Assembly (NCBI GenBank): GCA_038118725.1 | Contig: JAYOIK010000083.1 | Span: 1 to 20,699 of the forward strand | Length of the DNA stretch: 20,699 bases | Source of the DNA: JADHLJ01 sp038118725 | GTDB taxonomy: Bacteria > Pseudomonadota > Alphaproteobacteria > Thalassobaculales > Thalassobaculaceae | Reading direction: 5' to 3' | In this document: positions 1 to 7,807 of the stretch, in pieces | Numbering within the stretch: the first letter of the stretch is position 1 | Layout: each line of letters begins with the position of its first letter | The notes under the pieces: model-generated | Seen by the model: only the letters and a program-made list of their open reading frames with translations | The model's database searches: none | Told to the model about the DNA's origin: nothing | Position numbers and translations under genes: made by a program

Positions 1-49
1 ATGAATCAGATTCGTGCCTCTTTGGGAATCCCGTTAATGAGTGTACGGC

Positions 50-394
50 CTAGTCCATTTCCCGGAGCAGTGGCGCAAAAGCTTCCATGTCGGCCTTGAC
101 GCTCTCGGCCGCCTTGTCCTCGATAGCGTGATAGCGGGCCAACACATCCTGGCCGAGATCGCTTAGCCGCGCGCCGCCGCCGCCCTTGCCGCCGGCGACC
201 TTCTCGACCAGGGGGCCGGTGAAATCAGCGTTCATGCGGTCGACCAGGCTCCAGGCGCGGCGATAGGACATCCCCATCTCGCGCGAGGCCGCGGAAATCG
301 AGCCGGTTCGCCCGATCGCCTCCAACAACGCCACCTTGCCGGGACCGAGCGCGACCGCCGCGCCGATCAGCAGACGAATGCGGGGGCGATGCAT
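50..394 (-). CDS. ModE N-terminal-like winged helix-turn-helix regulator
   Basis: A 114-residue protein that matches the N-terminal DNA-binding domain of the molybdate regulator ModE (LysR-like winged helix). The recognisable parts are KVALLEAIGRTGSISAAS followed by GMSYRRAWSLVDRMN, the recognition helix region, and a glycine-rich wing (KVAGGKGGGGARLS) before a C-terminal helix. Full ModE also carries two molybdate-binding TOBE/Mop domains, and these are absent, so this is the short stand-alone form common in Proteobacteria. Its ligand and targets cannot be read from the sequence. It begins 21 bases after the metC stop on the same strand, so it is probably co-transcribed with metC. No strong ribosome binding site is visible before the ATG. 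Family assignment is fairly firm; the regulated process is unknown, and no molybdate transport genes lie nearby. Confidence 0.85.
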   Translation of the reverse strand: MHRPRIRLLIGAAVALGPGKVALLEAIGRTGSISAASREMGMSYRRAWSLVDRMNADFTGPLVEKVAGGKGGGGARLSDLGQDVLARYHAIEDKAAESVKADMEAFAPLLREMD

Positions 395-415
395 CCGAAC
401 GGTCCGCCGCCGGCC

Positions 416-1615
416 CTAGCGCGCCGCGGCGTCGACCGCCGACAGCCGGTCGAGACCGGCGCCGAGATCGGCGATGAGATCATCCACGTCCTCCAGCCCC
501 GCGTGGATCCGCAACAGCTGCCCAGCCTCGGTCCAGGGCGTCGCGGTGCGATAATCGGTGGGATTGGCGGGAATGATCAGGCTTTCGTAGCCGCCCCAGC
601 TCGCCCCCATGCCGTAAAGCTCCAGCCCGTCGAGCAGGGCGGCCAGGGCGGCGCGGGAATATCCCTCGTTCAGGACGAAGCTGAACAGCCCGCTGGCGCC
701 GGTGAAATCGCGCTTCCAGATCTCGTGCCCTGGATCATTGGTAAGCCCGGGGTGCAGCACCCGCTTCACTTCCGGGCGCCCGCGCAGCCAATTGGCCAAC
801 GCCAGCCCATTCGCCTGGTTCTGCTCCATGCGGACGGCCAGGGTGCGGAGCCCGCGCTGGGCGAGATAGAGATCATCGGGACCGCAGGCATTGCCGTGCA
901 TCTTGGCCATGTCCCGCACCGGTCCGGCCCAGTCATCGTTGCCGACGATGATCCCCATCATCACGTCGGAATGGCCGCAGATATACTTCGTTACCGCTTC
1001 GACGACGATATCGACGCCCTTGTTGAAGGCATCGAAATAAAGTGGGCTCGCCCAGGTATTGTCCATCAGCACCACGGCGCCCCGGTCGTGGGCGGCCTTG
1101 GCAATGGCGGGGATGTCCGACATCTCGAAGGTTTGCGAGCCCGGCGCTTCGGTGAAGACGGCGACGGTGTTGTCCTTGAACAGCGCGTCGATACCGGCGC
1201 CTATGCTCGGATCGTAAAAGGTCGTCTCAACCCCGAAACGCGCGAGGAAGATGTTGCAGAACCGCCGAGTCGGCCCATAGGCGTTGTCGGTAACCAGAAT
1301 ATGGTCGCCGGCCTTGGTGACCGCGAGCAGGGCATTGGTGATCGAGGCGAGGCCGGAAGAGACCGCGACACCGCCGGCCCCGCCGTAAAGCTCGGTCACC
1401 GCCTCCTCGAAGGAACGACTGGTCGGGGTGCCGGCGCGCCCGTAGCGATATCCCTTCCAGTCGGGCTTGCGCGAGGCTTCGAAGGCATCGAGCGACGGCT
1501 GAAGGATCGTCGAGGCGTGATAGACCGGAGGATTGACCACGCCGTGATTGTCATGCGGGTGACGTCCTGCATGGGTGATCGTGGTGCGGCGCGAGAATTT
1601 CGAGGAAGAGGACAT
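416..1615 (-). CDS. metC: Cystathionine beta-lyase (PLP-dependent)
   Basis: A 399-residue cytosolic Cys/Met-metabolism PLP enzyme that would cleave cystathionine to homocysteine, pyruvate and ammonia in methionine synthesis. The sequence shows the fold-type I landmarks in order: YGRAGTPT near residues 58-65, SSGLASI near 86-92, the cofactor aspartate in MDNTW (D185), and the Schiff-base lysine in AVTKYICGHSD (K210). Length fits the alphaproteobacterial MetC group. The gene is divergent from aapJ, an arrangement I recall in rhizobia. It is followed by the ModE-like gene. A cystathionine gamma-lyase or gamma-synthase activity cannot be excluded because the family is close, but MetC is the best match. 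The longer open frame on the opposite strand across this gene is a composition shadow. Confidence 0.92.
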   Translation of the reverse strand: MSSSSKFSRRTTITHAGRHPHDNHGVVNPPVYHASTILQPSLDAFEASRKPDWKGYRYGRAGTPTSRSFEEAVTELYGGAGGVAVSSGLASITNALLAVTKAGDHILVTDNAYGPTRRFCNIFLARFGVETTFYDPSIGAGIDALFKDNTVAVFTEAPGSQTFEMSDIPAIAKAAHDRGAVVLMDNTWASPLYFDAFNKGVDIVVEAVTKYICGHSDVMMGIIVGNDDWAGPVRDMAKMHGNACGPDDLYLAQRGLRTLAVRMEQNQANGLALANWLRGRPEVKRVLHPGLTNDPGHEIWKRDFTGASGLFSFVLNEGYSRAALAALLDGLELYGMGASWGGYESLIIPANPTDYRTATPWTEAGQLLRIHAGLEDVDDLIADLGAGLDRLSAVDAAAR

Positions 1616-2004
1616 CGCGGCAAGCCGTTTCGTTCGATGGAGAGGAGTGAAACACGAGTAAGACGCGCGTTCATGGAACGTGATTCGTAATACTCCGGCG
1701 CGACGGTCCGCGTCCAGAGATGGTCACCGGAGAAGAAAAACACCCGGCGCCACCGAATTTCGCCTTGGAATGCTTGCAAAATCGGCTTGGCGCGTGTTGG
1801 AATGACCGCGATCAAGGAGGCCGCGCCTGAATAACCCGACGGTTCAGACATCTGAACAAGCCAGAAAAACGGACAGTCGCGGAGAGGATGGGGCGAACCT
1901 TCTGGGTCACGAGGGATGCGGACAAGGTCGGGGACCTTGGTGATCGGCGATTGTCCGTGATCACTCGTCTTTTAAATCGAACCAAAACTGGGGTGGGTTT
2001 CAAC
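1616..2004. other. Divergent intergenic region metC/aapJ
   Basis: This 389-base stretch separates the starts of metC (minus) and aapJ (plus) and must hold the promoters of both. I see no gene in it: the short open frames that cross it have no ribosome site and no recognisable product. The part nearest aapJ has clear dyad symmetry, listed separately. The part nearest metC shows no SAM-riboswitch core and no convincing promoter that I can identify by eye. Confidence 0.6.
1923..1978 (+). promoter_or_regulatory. Candidate aapJ promoter with overlapping dyads
   Basis: Two symmetric elements sit side by side. The first is CAAGGTC-GGG-GACCTTG (1923-1939), a perfect 7-base-pair inverted repeat. The second is GTGATC at 1940-1945, repeated as the perfect 8-base palindrome GTGATCAC at 1957-1964. 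A weak sigma70-like pair, TTGTCC (1951-1956) and TAAATC (1973-1978) with 16-base spacing, would place the GTGATCAC palindrome between -35 and -10, a typical repressor position. The -10 match is poor (3 of 6), so the promoter itself is tentative. The symmetry is seen directly; the regulatory role is inference. Confidence 0.35.
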
Positions 2005-3048
2005 ATGAAGAAACTGAGCCTATTGGGACTCGGCGCGGGCCTCTTGGCGGCCCTCTCATTCACGGCGGAGCCCGCCGTTGCCGAGAGCACGCTCGATATC
2101 GTTAAAAAGCGCGGACACCTGCGTTGCCAGATCGGCACGCCGGCGCCCGGCTTCTACAACCTGAAGTCCGATGGCACCTGGGTTGGCAGCGACGTTTCCG
2201 TCTGCCGCGCCGTTGCCGCCGCGATCTTCGGTGATCCGAACAAGGTCGAATTCCAGTCCGTTACCTCGACGGTGCGTTTCACCGCCCTGGCCAACGGCGA
2301 GTCCGACCTGCTGTCTCGTACAGCCACATGGACGTTGTTCCGTGATACGCAGCTTGGTCTGAATTTCACCGCGACCAACTTCTATGACGGCCAGGGTTTC
2401 ATGGTTCCCAAGGATTCCGGCATCAAGAGCTCGCTGGAACTCAAGGGCGCGACGGTTTGCGTGCTGACTGGCACGACGACCGAGCTGAACCTGACCGACT
2501 ACAGCCGGACCAACAATCTCGACATTCAGCCGGTTGTGTTTCAAGACAGCAACGTCCGGAACGAGACCTATCTGAAGGGTGGCTGCGATGCCATCACCAA
2601 CGATAAGTCCGGTTTGGCTTCCAACAAGGCCGGCTTCCCGGATCCGGGCGCGCACGTGATCCTGCCCGAAACGATTTCCAAAGAGCCGCTTGCCCCCGCC
2701 GTTCGTAAGGGCGATGGCCAATGGTTCGACATTGTCCGCTGGACTGTGTTCGCATTGATCGCGGCCGAGGAAATGGGTATCACGCAGGCTAATGTCGATG
2801 ACATGGCCAAGAATCCGCCTTCCCCCGAGGTTGCTCGGATGCTTGGTGTCGAAGGCGAGCTCCATAAGGGTCTCGGACTCGACAAGAGCTGGGCGCATTG
2901 GATCGTCAAGTCCGTGGGTAACTACGGCGAGATCTACGGCAAATACATGGGCGACAAGTCGCCTGACGGCATCGGGATTGCCCGCGCCGGTTCACAAAAC
3001 GATCTGTGGACCCGTGGTGGCCTGATGTACGCACCGCCGTTCCGCTAG
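2005..3048 (+). CDS. aapJ: General L-amino acid ABC transporter, periplasmic binding protein
   Basis: A 347-residue precursor of the periplasmic receptor that delivers a broad range of L-amino acids to AapQMP. The chosen ATG gives a standard signal peptide: MKK, a hydrophobic core (LSLLGLGAGLLAALSF), then AVA|ES as the likely cleavage site. An in-frame opening extends upstream to 1888 but would bury the signal peptide, so it is rejected. The mature part begins with STLDIVKKRGHLRCQ and carries the SBP family 3 pattern, including GSDVSVCRAVAAAIFG and the AapJ-type ending LMYAPPFR. Length and motifs match the rhizobial AapJ family (about 340 residues). It is the first gene of the operon and is followed by a hairpin that probably lets it accumulate above the membrane subunits. 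Confidence 0.95.
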   Translation: MKKLSLLGLGAGLLAALSFTAEPAVAESTLDIVKKRGHLRCQIGTPAPGFYNLKSDGTWVGSDVSVCRAVAAAIFGDPNKVEFQSVTSTVRFTALANGESDLLSRTATWTLFRDTQLGLNFTATNFYDGQGFMVPKDSGIKSSLELKGATVCVLTGTTTELNLTDYSRTNNLDIQPVVFQDSNVRNETYLKGGCDAITNDKSGLASNKAGFPDPGAHVILPETISKEPLAPAVRKGDGQWFDIVRWTVFALIAAEEMGITQANVDDMAKNPPSPEVARMLGVEGELHKGLGLDKSWAHWIVKSVGNYGEIYGKYMGDKSPDGIGIARAGSQNDLWTRGGLMYAPPFR

Positions 3049-3056
3049 GAACTGAA

Positions 3057-3089
3057 GGGCCCCGGTCGGGAAACTGGCCGGGCCCTTTT
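3057..3089 (+). terminator. Intercistronic hairpin after aapJ, terminator-like
   Basis: Stem arms GGGCCCCGGTC (3057-3067) and GGCCGGGCCC (3076-3085) pair over about 10 base pairs with one bulged C and one G-T pair, around an 8-base loop, followed by TTTT. It lies 8 bases after the aapJ stop and 86 bases before aapQ. Hairpins at this place in binding-protein-dependent operons commonly act as partial terminators or 3'-end stabilisers that raise the level of binding protein over permease. The hairpin is seen; the partial-termination role is inference. Confidence 0.65.
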
Positions 3090-3174
3090 CTTCCAGCGCG
3101 ATGACATCAAATTTTTCATTTATGTCGTTCTCTGAATCCGCGCGTGTCGTGACGGTGACAGTGGAGAATTCCCA

Positions 3175-4371
3175 ATGGCCATAGTGGAAAAACCAGGTTC
3201 CGGATCCGATCTAAGCTCAATCATTAATGATGAGCGATATCGGGCGGTATTCTATCAGATTCTCGTCTTTGGCATTGTCGGATGGGTTTTCTATTCCCTG
3301 GTCGACAACACCTTGACCAATATGGCCAACCAAGGAAAAGCGGCCGGCTTTGACTTTCTTCTCGGGACGGCGGGATTTTCGATCGCCTGGACTCCCTTGG
3401 ACTATAAACCGGACGACTCTTATTTGTTTGTTTATTGGGTCGGTATCGTCAACACGTTGCTGATCTCGGGTATCGCAATCGTTCTGACCACAATTCTTGG
3501 GTTTGTCGTTGGTATCCTTCGGCTGTCCAAGAACTGGCTAATCTCGCAGATGGCCGCGTGGTACGTTGAAGTCCTGCGAAACACACCGCTGTTGCTGCAA
3601 ATCATCTTTTGGTACCTCGGCGCCTTCGCGAATCTTCCACGTCCCAAACAATCCATTGAACTTTTGGGCATCGATTGGCTCGTTCTCAACAACCGCGGCC
3701 TCTATTTCCCCAACGCCGAGTTCGTTGACCTGTTCTGGATGACGGCGATCGCCTTCGTAATCGGCATCGCCGGCGCCATCTGGTTGAACAGGAAGGCGAC
3801 GGAGCGCCAACTCGCGACCGGCGTCTACGAGCCGACGCTGGTGAAAACCCTGGGCGCGATCGTCGGCCTCCCCTTGGTGGTGTTCCTGGTGACCGGCATG
3901 CCGCTGAGTTGGGAATTACCGGTTCTCAAAGGCTTCAACTACCAAGGTGGGACATTTATCCTTCCGGCGATGTGTTCGGTGCTTGTGGCCCTGGTCATCT
4001 ATCACTCGTCTTTTGTCGCGGAGATGGTGCGCGCGGGCATTCTCTCGGTCAGCCATGGGCAGACGGAGGCCGCTTACTCCCTCGGCATCAAGCCGCGTTG
4101 GACCATGCGGTTGGTGATCATCCCACAGGCGATGCGGGCGATTATTCCTCCGATGATCAGCTTGTGGATGAACGTTGTTAAAAATTCGTCCCTGGCGATC
4201 GCCATCGGCTTCCCGGATCTTGTTTCGGTCTTCATGCAGACCTCGCTAAATCAATCCGGGCATGCGATCGAGATCGTCGCGATGGTGATGCTGTTCTACA
4301 TGACCGTCAGTCTGACGATTTCGGGATGTCTGAATATCTACAACAAGAAAATCCAGCTGAGGGAGCGGTGA
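3175..4371 (+). CDS. aapQ: General L-amino acid ABC transporter, permease subunit
   Basis: A 398-residue inner-membrane permease of the His/Glu/Gln/Arg/opine family, forming the translocation pore with AapM. Hydrophobic segments are visible from about residue 25 onward (YQILVFGIVGWVFYSLV; GIVNTLLISGIAIVLTTILGFVVG). The conserved EAA loop lies near the C-terminus (EAAYSLGIKPRWTMRLVIIPQAMR), where it would dock to AapP. The large middle insertion between the first helices and the C-terminal core fits AapQ rather than a short HisQ-type permease. GGAG at 3163-3166 stands 8 bases before the ATG. The stop is 4 bases before the aapM start, so translation is likely coupled. Confidence 0.94.
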   Translation: MAIVEKPGSGSDLSSIINDERYRAVFYQILVFGIVGWVFYSLVDNTLTNMANQGKAAGFDFLLGTAGFSIAWTPLDYKPDDSYLFVYWVGIVNTLLISGIAIVLTTILGFVVGILRLSKNWLISQMAAWYVEVLRNTPLLLQIIFWYLGAFANLPRPKQSIELLGIDWLVLNNRGLYFPNAEFVDLFWMTAIAFVIGIAGAIWLNRKATERQLATGVYEPTLVKTLGAIVGLPLVVFLVTGMPLSWELPVLKGFNYQGGTFILPAMCSVLVALVIYHSSFVAEMVRAGILSVSHGQTEAAYSLGIKPRWTMRLVIIPQAMRAIIPPMISLWMNVVKNSSLAIAIGFPDLVSVFMQTSLNQSGHAIEIVAMVMLFYMTVSLTISGCLNIYNKKIQLRER

Positions 4372-4375
4372 GTTC

Positions 4376-5731
4376 ATGAGTGACGCACCGACCACTTCCG
4401 ACGGACTGCGTGTCTTCAAACCGAAGCCGAGTTTGCCGCCGCCGCCCGCCACCACTGGTGTCATTGGATGGATGCGTTTCAATCTGTTCGACGGTATCGG
4501 TAGTTCAATAACCACCGTCATAGGTCTGTTATTGCTCGGCTTTTTGGCGATCTCCTTTTACGAGTGGGCATTTGTCCGCGGCGTTTGGGAAGCCGCGAGC
4601 AGGCAGGAGTGCCGGCTTTCTCCGACCGAGTTCGGAACGTGCTGGGCCGGCGTGGAGTTTTGGTTCACGCGGTTCATTTACGGCCGTTATCCAGACGCGG
4701 AGATTTGGCGCCTTGATTTGATGGCGATCGTCTTTATCGCCTGGATGGCGCCGTTGTGGGCTCCCAAGGTTACCGCCAAGGTCGTGGTTGGTCTAAGCGC
4801 GATCCTGGTCTTCCCGTTCATGGCCGGCTACTTCTTCCTGGGTGGCGACCGGAATTGGTTCATGGCGATCATGGTCGCCGTGTCCATGACGTGGTTCGCC
4901 GGCACGATGATCCATGTCGCCGCCTGCTTGTTGACAGGTAAGGGGCTGGGTCACTGGATCATTACGCTTAGCGGCTTCTCGTCCAGGGACGACCGAACCC
5001 ATAAATACCCGTTGTTAATCGCCGCGGTGGTCGCCTTTGGTATCGTCTATTTCGTGATCCAGAGCTGGCAACTTCCGATCGTCGGTACTAACCAATGGGG
5101 TGGGTTGTTCCTGACCTTGGTGATCTCGGGGATCGGCATCGCCTCGGCCTTGCCGGCGGGAATCGTGCTGGCGCTGGGCCGGCGCTCGGAAATGCCGGTG
5201 ATCCGGGTGATGTGCGTCACCTTTATCGAGCTGTTCCGATCGGTGCCGTTGATCACGATCCTGTTCATGGCAACCACCATGTTCCCGCTATTCCTGCCCG
5301 AGGGGGTGGTCTTCAACAAACTGGCCAGCGCCATCGTCGCGGTGTGTCTGTTCTCGGCGGCCTATATGGCCGAGACCGTGCGCGGCGGCCTACAGGCTAT
5401 CCCGAAGGGACAGTATGAGGCGGCCGAGGCGATGGGCCTGGGTTATTGGCAGTCGATGGGGCTGATTATCATGCCCCAGGCGTTGAAGTTGATGATTCCG
5501 AATATCGTCGGCAGCTTTATCGGGCTGTTCAAGGATACGACTCTCGTAAGTATCATCGGGCTGTTTGACCTGCTCGGGATGATCAGTGCGATCAGTCAGG
5601 ACCCACAGTGGATCGGCTTGCATCACGAGCCGTTGTTCACCGCGGCGTTAATCTACTTCATTGGATGTTTGGCGATGTCGAAATACAGCCAACATCTCGA
5701 GAGAAAACTCGGGGCCGGTGACCGGCGCTAA
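4376..5731 (+). CDS. aapM: General L-amino acid ABC transporter, permease subunit
   Basis: A 451-residue inner-membrane protein, the second pore subunit of the Aap system. It has many hydrophobic spans, with a long N-terminal part typical of AapM, and a C-terminal permease core. The EAA loop reads EAAEAMGLGYWQSMGLIIMPQALK, followed by IPNIVGSFIGLFKDTTLVSIIG, the usual family ending. The start overlaps the end of aapQ by context (the GGAGCGG before the aapQ stop can serve as its ribosome site), which points to coupled expression at equal levels. A stable hairpin follows the stop before aapP. Neighbour order J-Q-M-P is exactly that of the rhizobial operon. Confidence 0.94.
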   Translation: MSDAPTTSDGLRVFKPKPSLPPPPATTGVIGWMRFNLFDGIGSSITTVIGLLLLGFLAISFYEWAFVRGVWEAASRQECRLSPTEFGTCWAGVEFWFTRFIYGRYPDAEIWRLDLMAIVFIAWMAPLWAPKVTAKVVVGLSAILVFPFMAGYFFLGGDRNWFMAIMVAVSMTWFAGTMIHVAACLLTGKGLGHWIITLSGFSSRDDRTHKYPLLIAAVVAFGIVYFVIQSWQLPIVGTNQWGGLFLTLVISGIGIASALPAGIVLALGRRSEMPVIRVMCVTFIELFRSVPLITILFMATTMFPLFLPEGVVFNKLASAIVAVCLFSAAYMAETVRGGLQAIPKGQYEAAEAMGLGYWQSMGLIIMPQALKLMIPNIVGSFIGLFKDTTLVSIIGLFDLLGMISAISQDPQWIGLHHEPLFTAALIYFIGCLAMSKYSQHLERKLGAGDRR

Positions 5732-5734
5732 CCG

Positions 5735-5758
5735 ACTTGGGGGCAATCGCCCCCGAGT
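5735..5758 (+). terminator. Intercistronic hairpin between aapM and aapP
   Basis: A tight stem-loop: ACTTGGGGGC (5735-5744), loop AATC, GCCCCCGAGT (5749-5758), giving 10 pairs with a single G-T wobble. No run of T follows, so it is not a standard intrinsic terminator. It lies 3 bases after the aapM stop and 8 bases before the aapP ribosome site. A role in RNA processing, stability or translation pacing of aapP is more likely than termination; this is inference. Confidence 0.5.
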
Positions 5759-5779
5759 TCAAACCAAGGAGACGTGCTC

Positions 5780-6568
5780 ATGAGCCTCGAAACGGAAAGC
5801 ACGCAAGATCATATTCAGTCCGCCGCGTCCGATGAGGTCGTGATCTCGTTGAACAAAGTCAATAAGTGGTTCGGTGAGTTTCATGTTTTGAAAGACATCG
5901 ACCTTTCGGTCTACAAGGGCGAGCGCATCGTCATTTGCGGGCCTTCGGGCTCCGGCAAATCGACTTTGATTCGATGCATCAACCGCCTTGAAGAACATCA
6001 GCGCGGCGATATTCTGGTCAACGGCGTGACCTTGGACAGCAATTTGAAGAACATCGATGCGATTCGCAGAGATGTCGGCATGGTGTTTCAGTCCTTCAAC
6101 CTGTTCCCGCATCTGACCGTGCTGGAAAACTGCACGCTCGCGCCGGTCTGGGTGAGGAATATGCCCAAGAGGGAGGCCGAGGAAGTCGCCATGGAGTACC
6201 TGACCCGGGTGAAGATCCCCGAGCAGGCCGAAAAGTATCCGGGCCAACTCTCGGGTGGTCAGCAACAGCGCGTTGCGATTGCCCGTTCACTCTGCATGAG
6301 CCCGCAGATCATGCTGTTCGATGAGCCGACCTCGGCGCTTGACCCGGAGATGATCTCCGAGGTGCTGGACGTGATGGTTGAGCTTGCCGGAACCGGCATG
6401 ACCATGCTTTGCGTGACCCATGAAATGGGCTTCGCCAAGCGCGTCGCCGACCGGGTGATCTTCATGGATTTCGGTGAGATCGTCGAGCAGAACACCCCGG
6501 ACGAGTTCTTCGAGAACCCGAAATCCGACCGCACCAAGCTGTTCCTCAGCCAGATCCTCGCTCACTAG
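5780..6568 (+). CDS. aapP: General L-amino acid ABC transporter, ATP-binding subunit
   Basis: A 262-residue cytosolic ATPase that powers the AapJQM importer. All ABC motifs are present: Walker A GPSGSGKST (54-62), Q-loop glutamine in VFQSFNLFP (Q104), signature LSGGQQQRVAIARS (157 onward), Walker B IMLFDEP (177-183) with D-loop SALDPE, and the switch histidine in VTHEMG. The ATG at 5780 is preferred over the GTG six bases upstream because AAGGAGA (5766-5772) is then spaced 7 bases away. It is the last gene of the operon and converges on the minus-strand GNAT gene. Confidence 0.95.
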   Translation: MSLETESTQDHIQSAASDEVVISLNKVNKWFGEFHVLKDIDLSVYKGERIVICGPSGSGKSTLIRCINRLEEHQRGDILVNGVTLDSNLKNIDAIRRDVGMVFQSFNLFPHLTVLENCTLAPVWVRNMPKREAEEVAMEYLTRVKIPEQAEKYPGQLSGGQQQRVAIARSLCMSPQIMLFDEPTSALDPEMISEVLDVMVELAGTGMTMLCVTHEMGFAKRVADRVIFMDFGEIVEQNTPDEFFENPKSDRTKLFLSQILAH

Positions 6569-6619
6569 GGCGTCTATACCGATTTTGGCCCGAATATTGG
6601 GGGGCCGTGGGGGCGGCCA

Positions 6620-6654
6620 GACGGAGCGCGCCGGGAAACCGGGGCGCTCCCGTC
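6620..6654. terminator. Candidate bidirectional terminator hairpin, aapP/GNAT convergence
   Basis: GACGGAGCGC at 6620-6629 can pair with GCGCTCCCGTC at 6644-6654 with one bulge, and the inner CCGG/CCGG extends the stem around a GAAA-like loop. It lies between the convergent aapP and tandem-GNAT genes, where a shared terminator is expected. No T-run follows on the plus strand, so intrinsic termination is not certain. Confidence 0.4.
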
Positions 6655-6661
6655 ATATGAG

Positions 6662-7774
6662 CTATCGCTTGAGCGGGACGACCTTGCCCATGGTAACGGC
6701 GTCCGTGTCGGTGCCACCCCAAGTCGAACCCTCGGGCGAGGGAGGGCCGTTACGGTGACTTTCGGGAAACGGCAGCCCGACAGCCCGAGGATCGATCTCG
6801 CGTTCGACGGCTTGGCCGAAGACCTTGAAACCGGCTTTTTGGTAGTTCCCTAGCGCGCGTGGGTGATCGAGATCACAGGTATGGACCCAAATCCGGCTTG
6901 GATCGCTAGCCCAGGCGATGTCGATCATGGCGTTAATGAAATACCACCCGAGCCCCATGCCGATAAACTCCGGCATCAGTCCGAAATAGGTCAATTCCAC
7001 CTCGCCGGGCTTGGCGCCACGATTGACCTCGCCGTAACCGGCGGGAACGCCCTCCACCCAGAGCACGTAGATCTCGACATCCGGCGAGGTGATCGCGTCG
7101 CGCAGCGTCTCGTCGTCCATGAACCGGCGGGAAACCCACGTCCATGGGCCGCCGACGGTGTCGTAAAGATACCGGTAGAAGGACACGGTCGGGGATTTCG
7201 CCCGCACCAGAGAGACCCTCGGGCGGCTCGGCGGAGGGACGGTGGGTCTGGTCGGGCGCTCCAGCATCTCCAGATAGGTCACGGTGCTCCAGATACCCGT
7301 CTCATCGTGGGAGGGCGCGCTTTCATCCTTGCCGCGATGCTCCCAGCCGGTGTGATCAACAAATCGCTTTGTCATGATCAGCCGCGGCTCGTCGATATAC
7401 CCGAGCCGTTCATAAAACGCCCGGACCGCTGTGTTGGTTTCGCGAATCAGAAGCTGCACCTTGGGCACGCCGCGTGCCGTCAGCCAGGCCTCGGCGGCCT
7501 CGACAATGGCCTTGCCGTGCCCCGCGCCCTGATTGTCCGGATGAACCGCGACGTAGTAGATCCAGCCTCGATGCCCGTCATGGCCGACCAGCACGCTGGC
7601 GACAATCACGCCGCCCAATAGGCCGAGCAGGACTTCGCCATGTCGGGAATCGCGACAGAATCGGATATCCTCGTAGGGATCGTTGTGCGGAACGGCGAGG
7701 TCGGCGGCTTGCCAGAGCGCGACGATCTCTTCGGTATCGCGGTATCGCGCCGCGCGAATCTCAAGCTGCGACAT
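6662..7774 (-). CDS. Tandem GNAT N-acetyltransferase (two fused domains)
   Basis: A 370-residue protein with two GNAT acetyltransferase domains in one frame. Domain 1 (about 1-138) resembles YpeA: NDPYEDIRF, GHDGHRGWIYYVAVHPDNQGAGHGKAI, where Q82-x-x-G85-x-G87 is the acetyl-CoA loop, and FYERLGY. Domain 2 (about 190-335) has LTYFGLMPEFIGMGLGWYF as its acetyl-CoA loop and HPRALGNYQKAGF as its C-terminal motif. The linker (about 140-188) is charged and proline-rich, and the tail after 340 is low in structure. It starts 33 bases after the sseA stop, so it is probably the last gene of a cysK-sseA-GNAT operon. The acetyl acceptor is unknown; position suggests a link to sulfur amino acids, but that is only inference. 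One domain may be regulatory rather than catalytic. Confidence 0.85.
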   Translation of the reverse strand: MSQLEIRAARYRDTEEIVALWQAADLAVPHNDPYEDIRFCRDSRHGEVLLGLLGGVIVASVLVGHDGHRGWIYYVAVHPDNQGAGHGKAIVEAAEAWLTARGVPKVQLLIRETNTAVRAFYERLGYIDEPRLIMTKRFVDHTGWEHRGKDESAPSHDETGIWSTVTYLEMLERPTRPTVPPPSRPRVSLVRAKSPTVSFYRYLYDTVGGPWTWVSRRFMDDETLRDAITSPDVEIYVLWVEGVPAGYGEVNRGAKPGEVELTYFGLMPEFIGMGLGWYFINAMIDIAWASDPSRIWVHTCDLDHPRALGNYQKAGFKVFGQAVEREIDPRAVGLPFPESHRNGPPSPEGSTWGGTDTDAVTMGKVVPLKR

Positions 7775-7807
7775 GCCGTATTGGCCCCGGGTTTATCGAG
7801 AATACTC

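Noticed and set aside
389..1690. Long plus-strand open frame (433 codons) opposite metC
   Set aside because: It mirrors the metC coding frame, has no domain or ribosome site, and is rich in His/Gly/Arg as expected from a GC-rich antisense shadow.
1765..1812. Sigma54 promoter near TTGGAATGCTTGC and TTGGCGCGTGTTGG
   Set aside because: The GG and GC dinucleotides are not at the required 10-base spacing.
1616..1900. SAM riboswitch upstream of metC
   Set aside because: No SAM-II or SAM-I core sequence or matching pairing could be found on the minus strand.
1888..2004. Upstream extension of the aapJ frame
   Set aside because: It would place 39 non-hydrophobic residues before a clean signal peptide; the ATG at 2005 gives the normal AapJ length.
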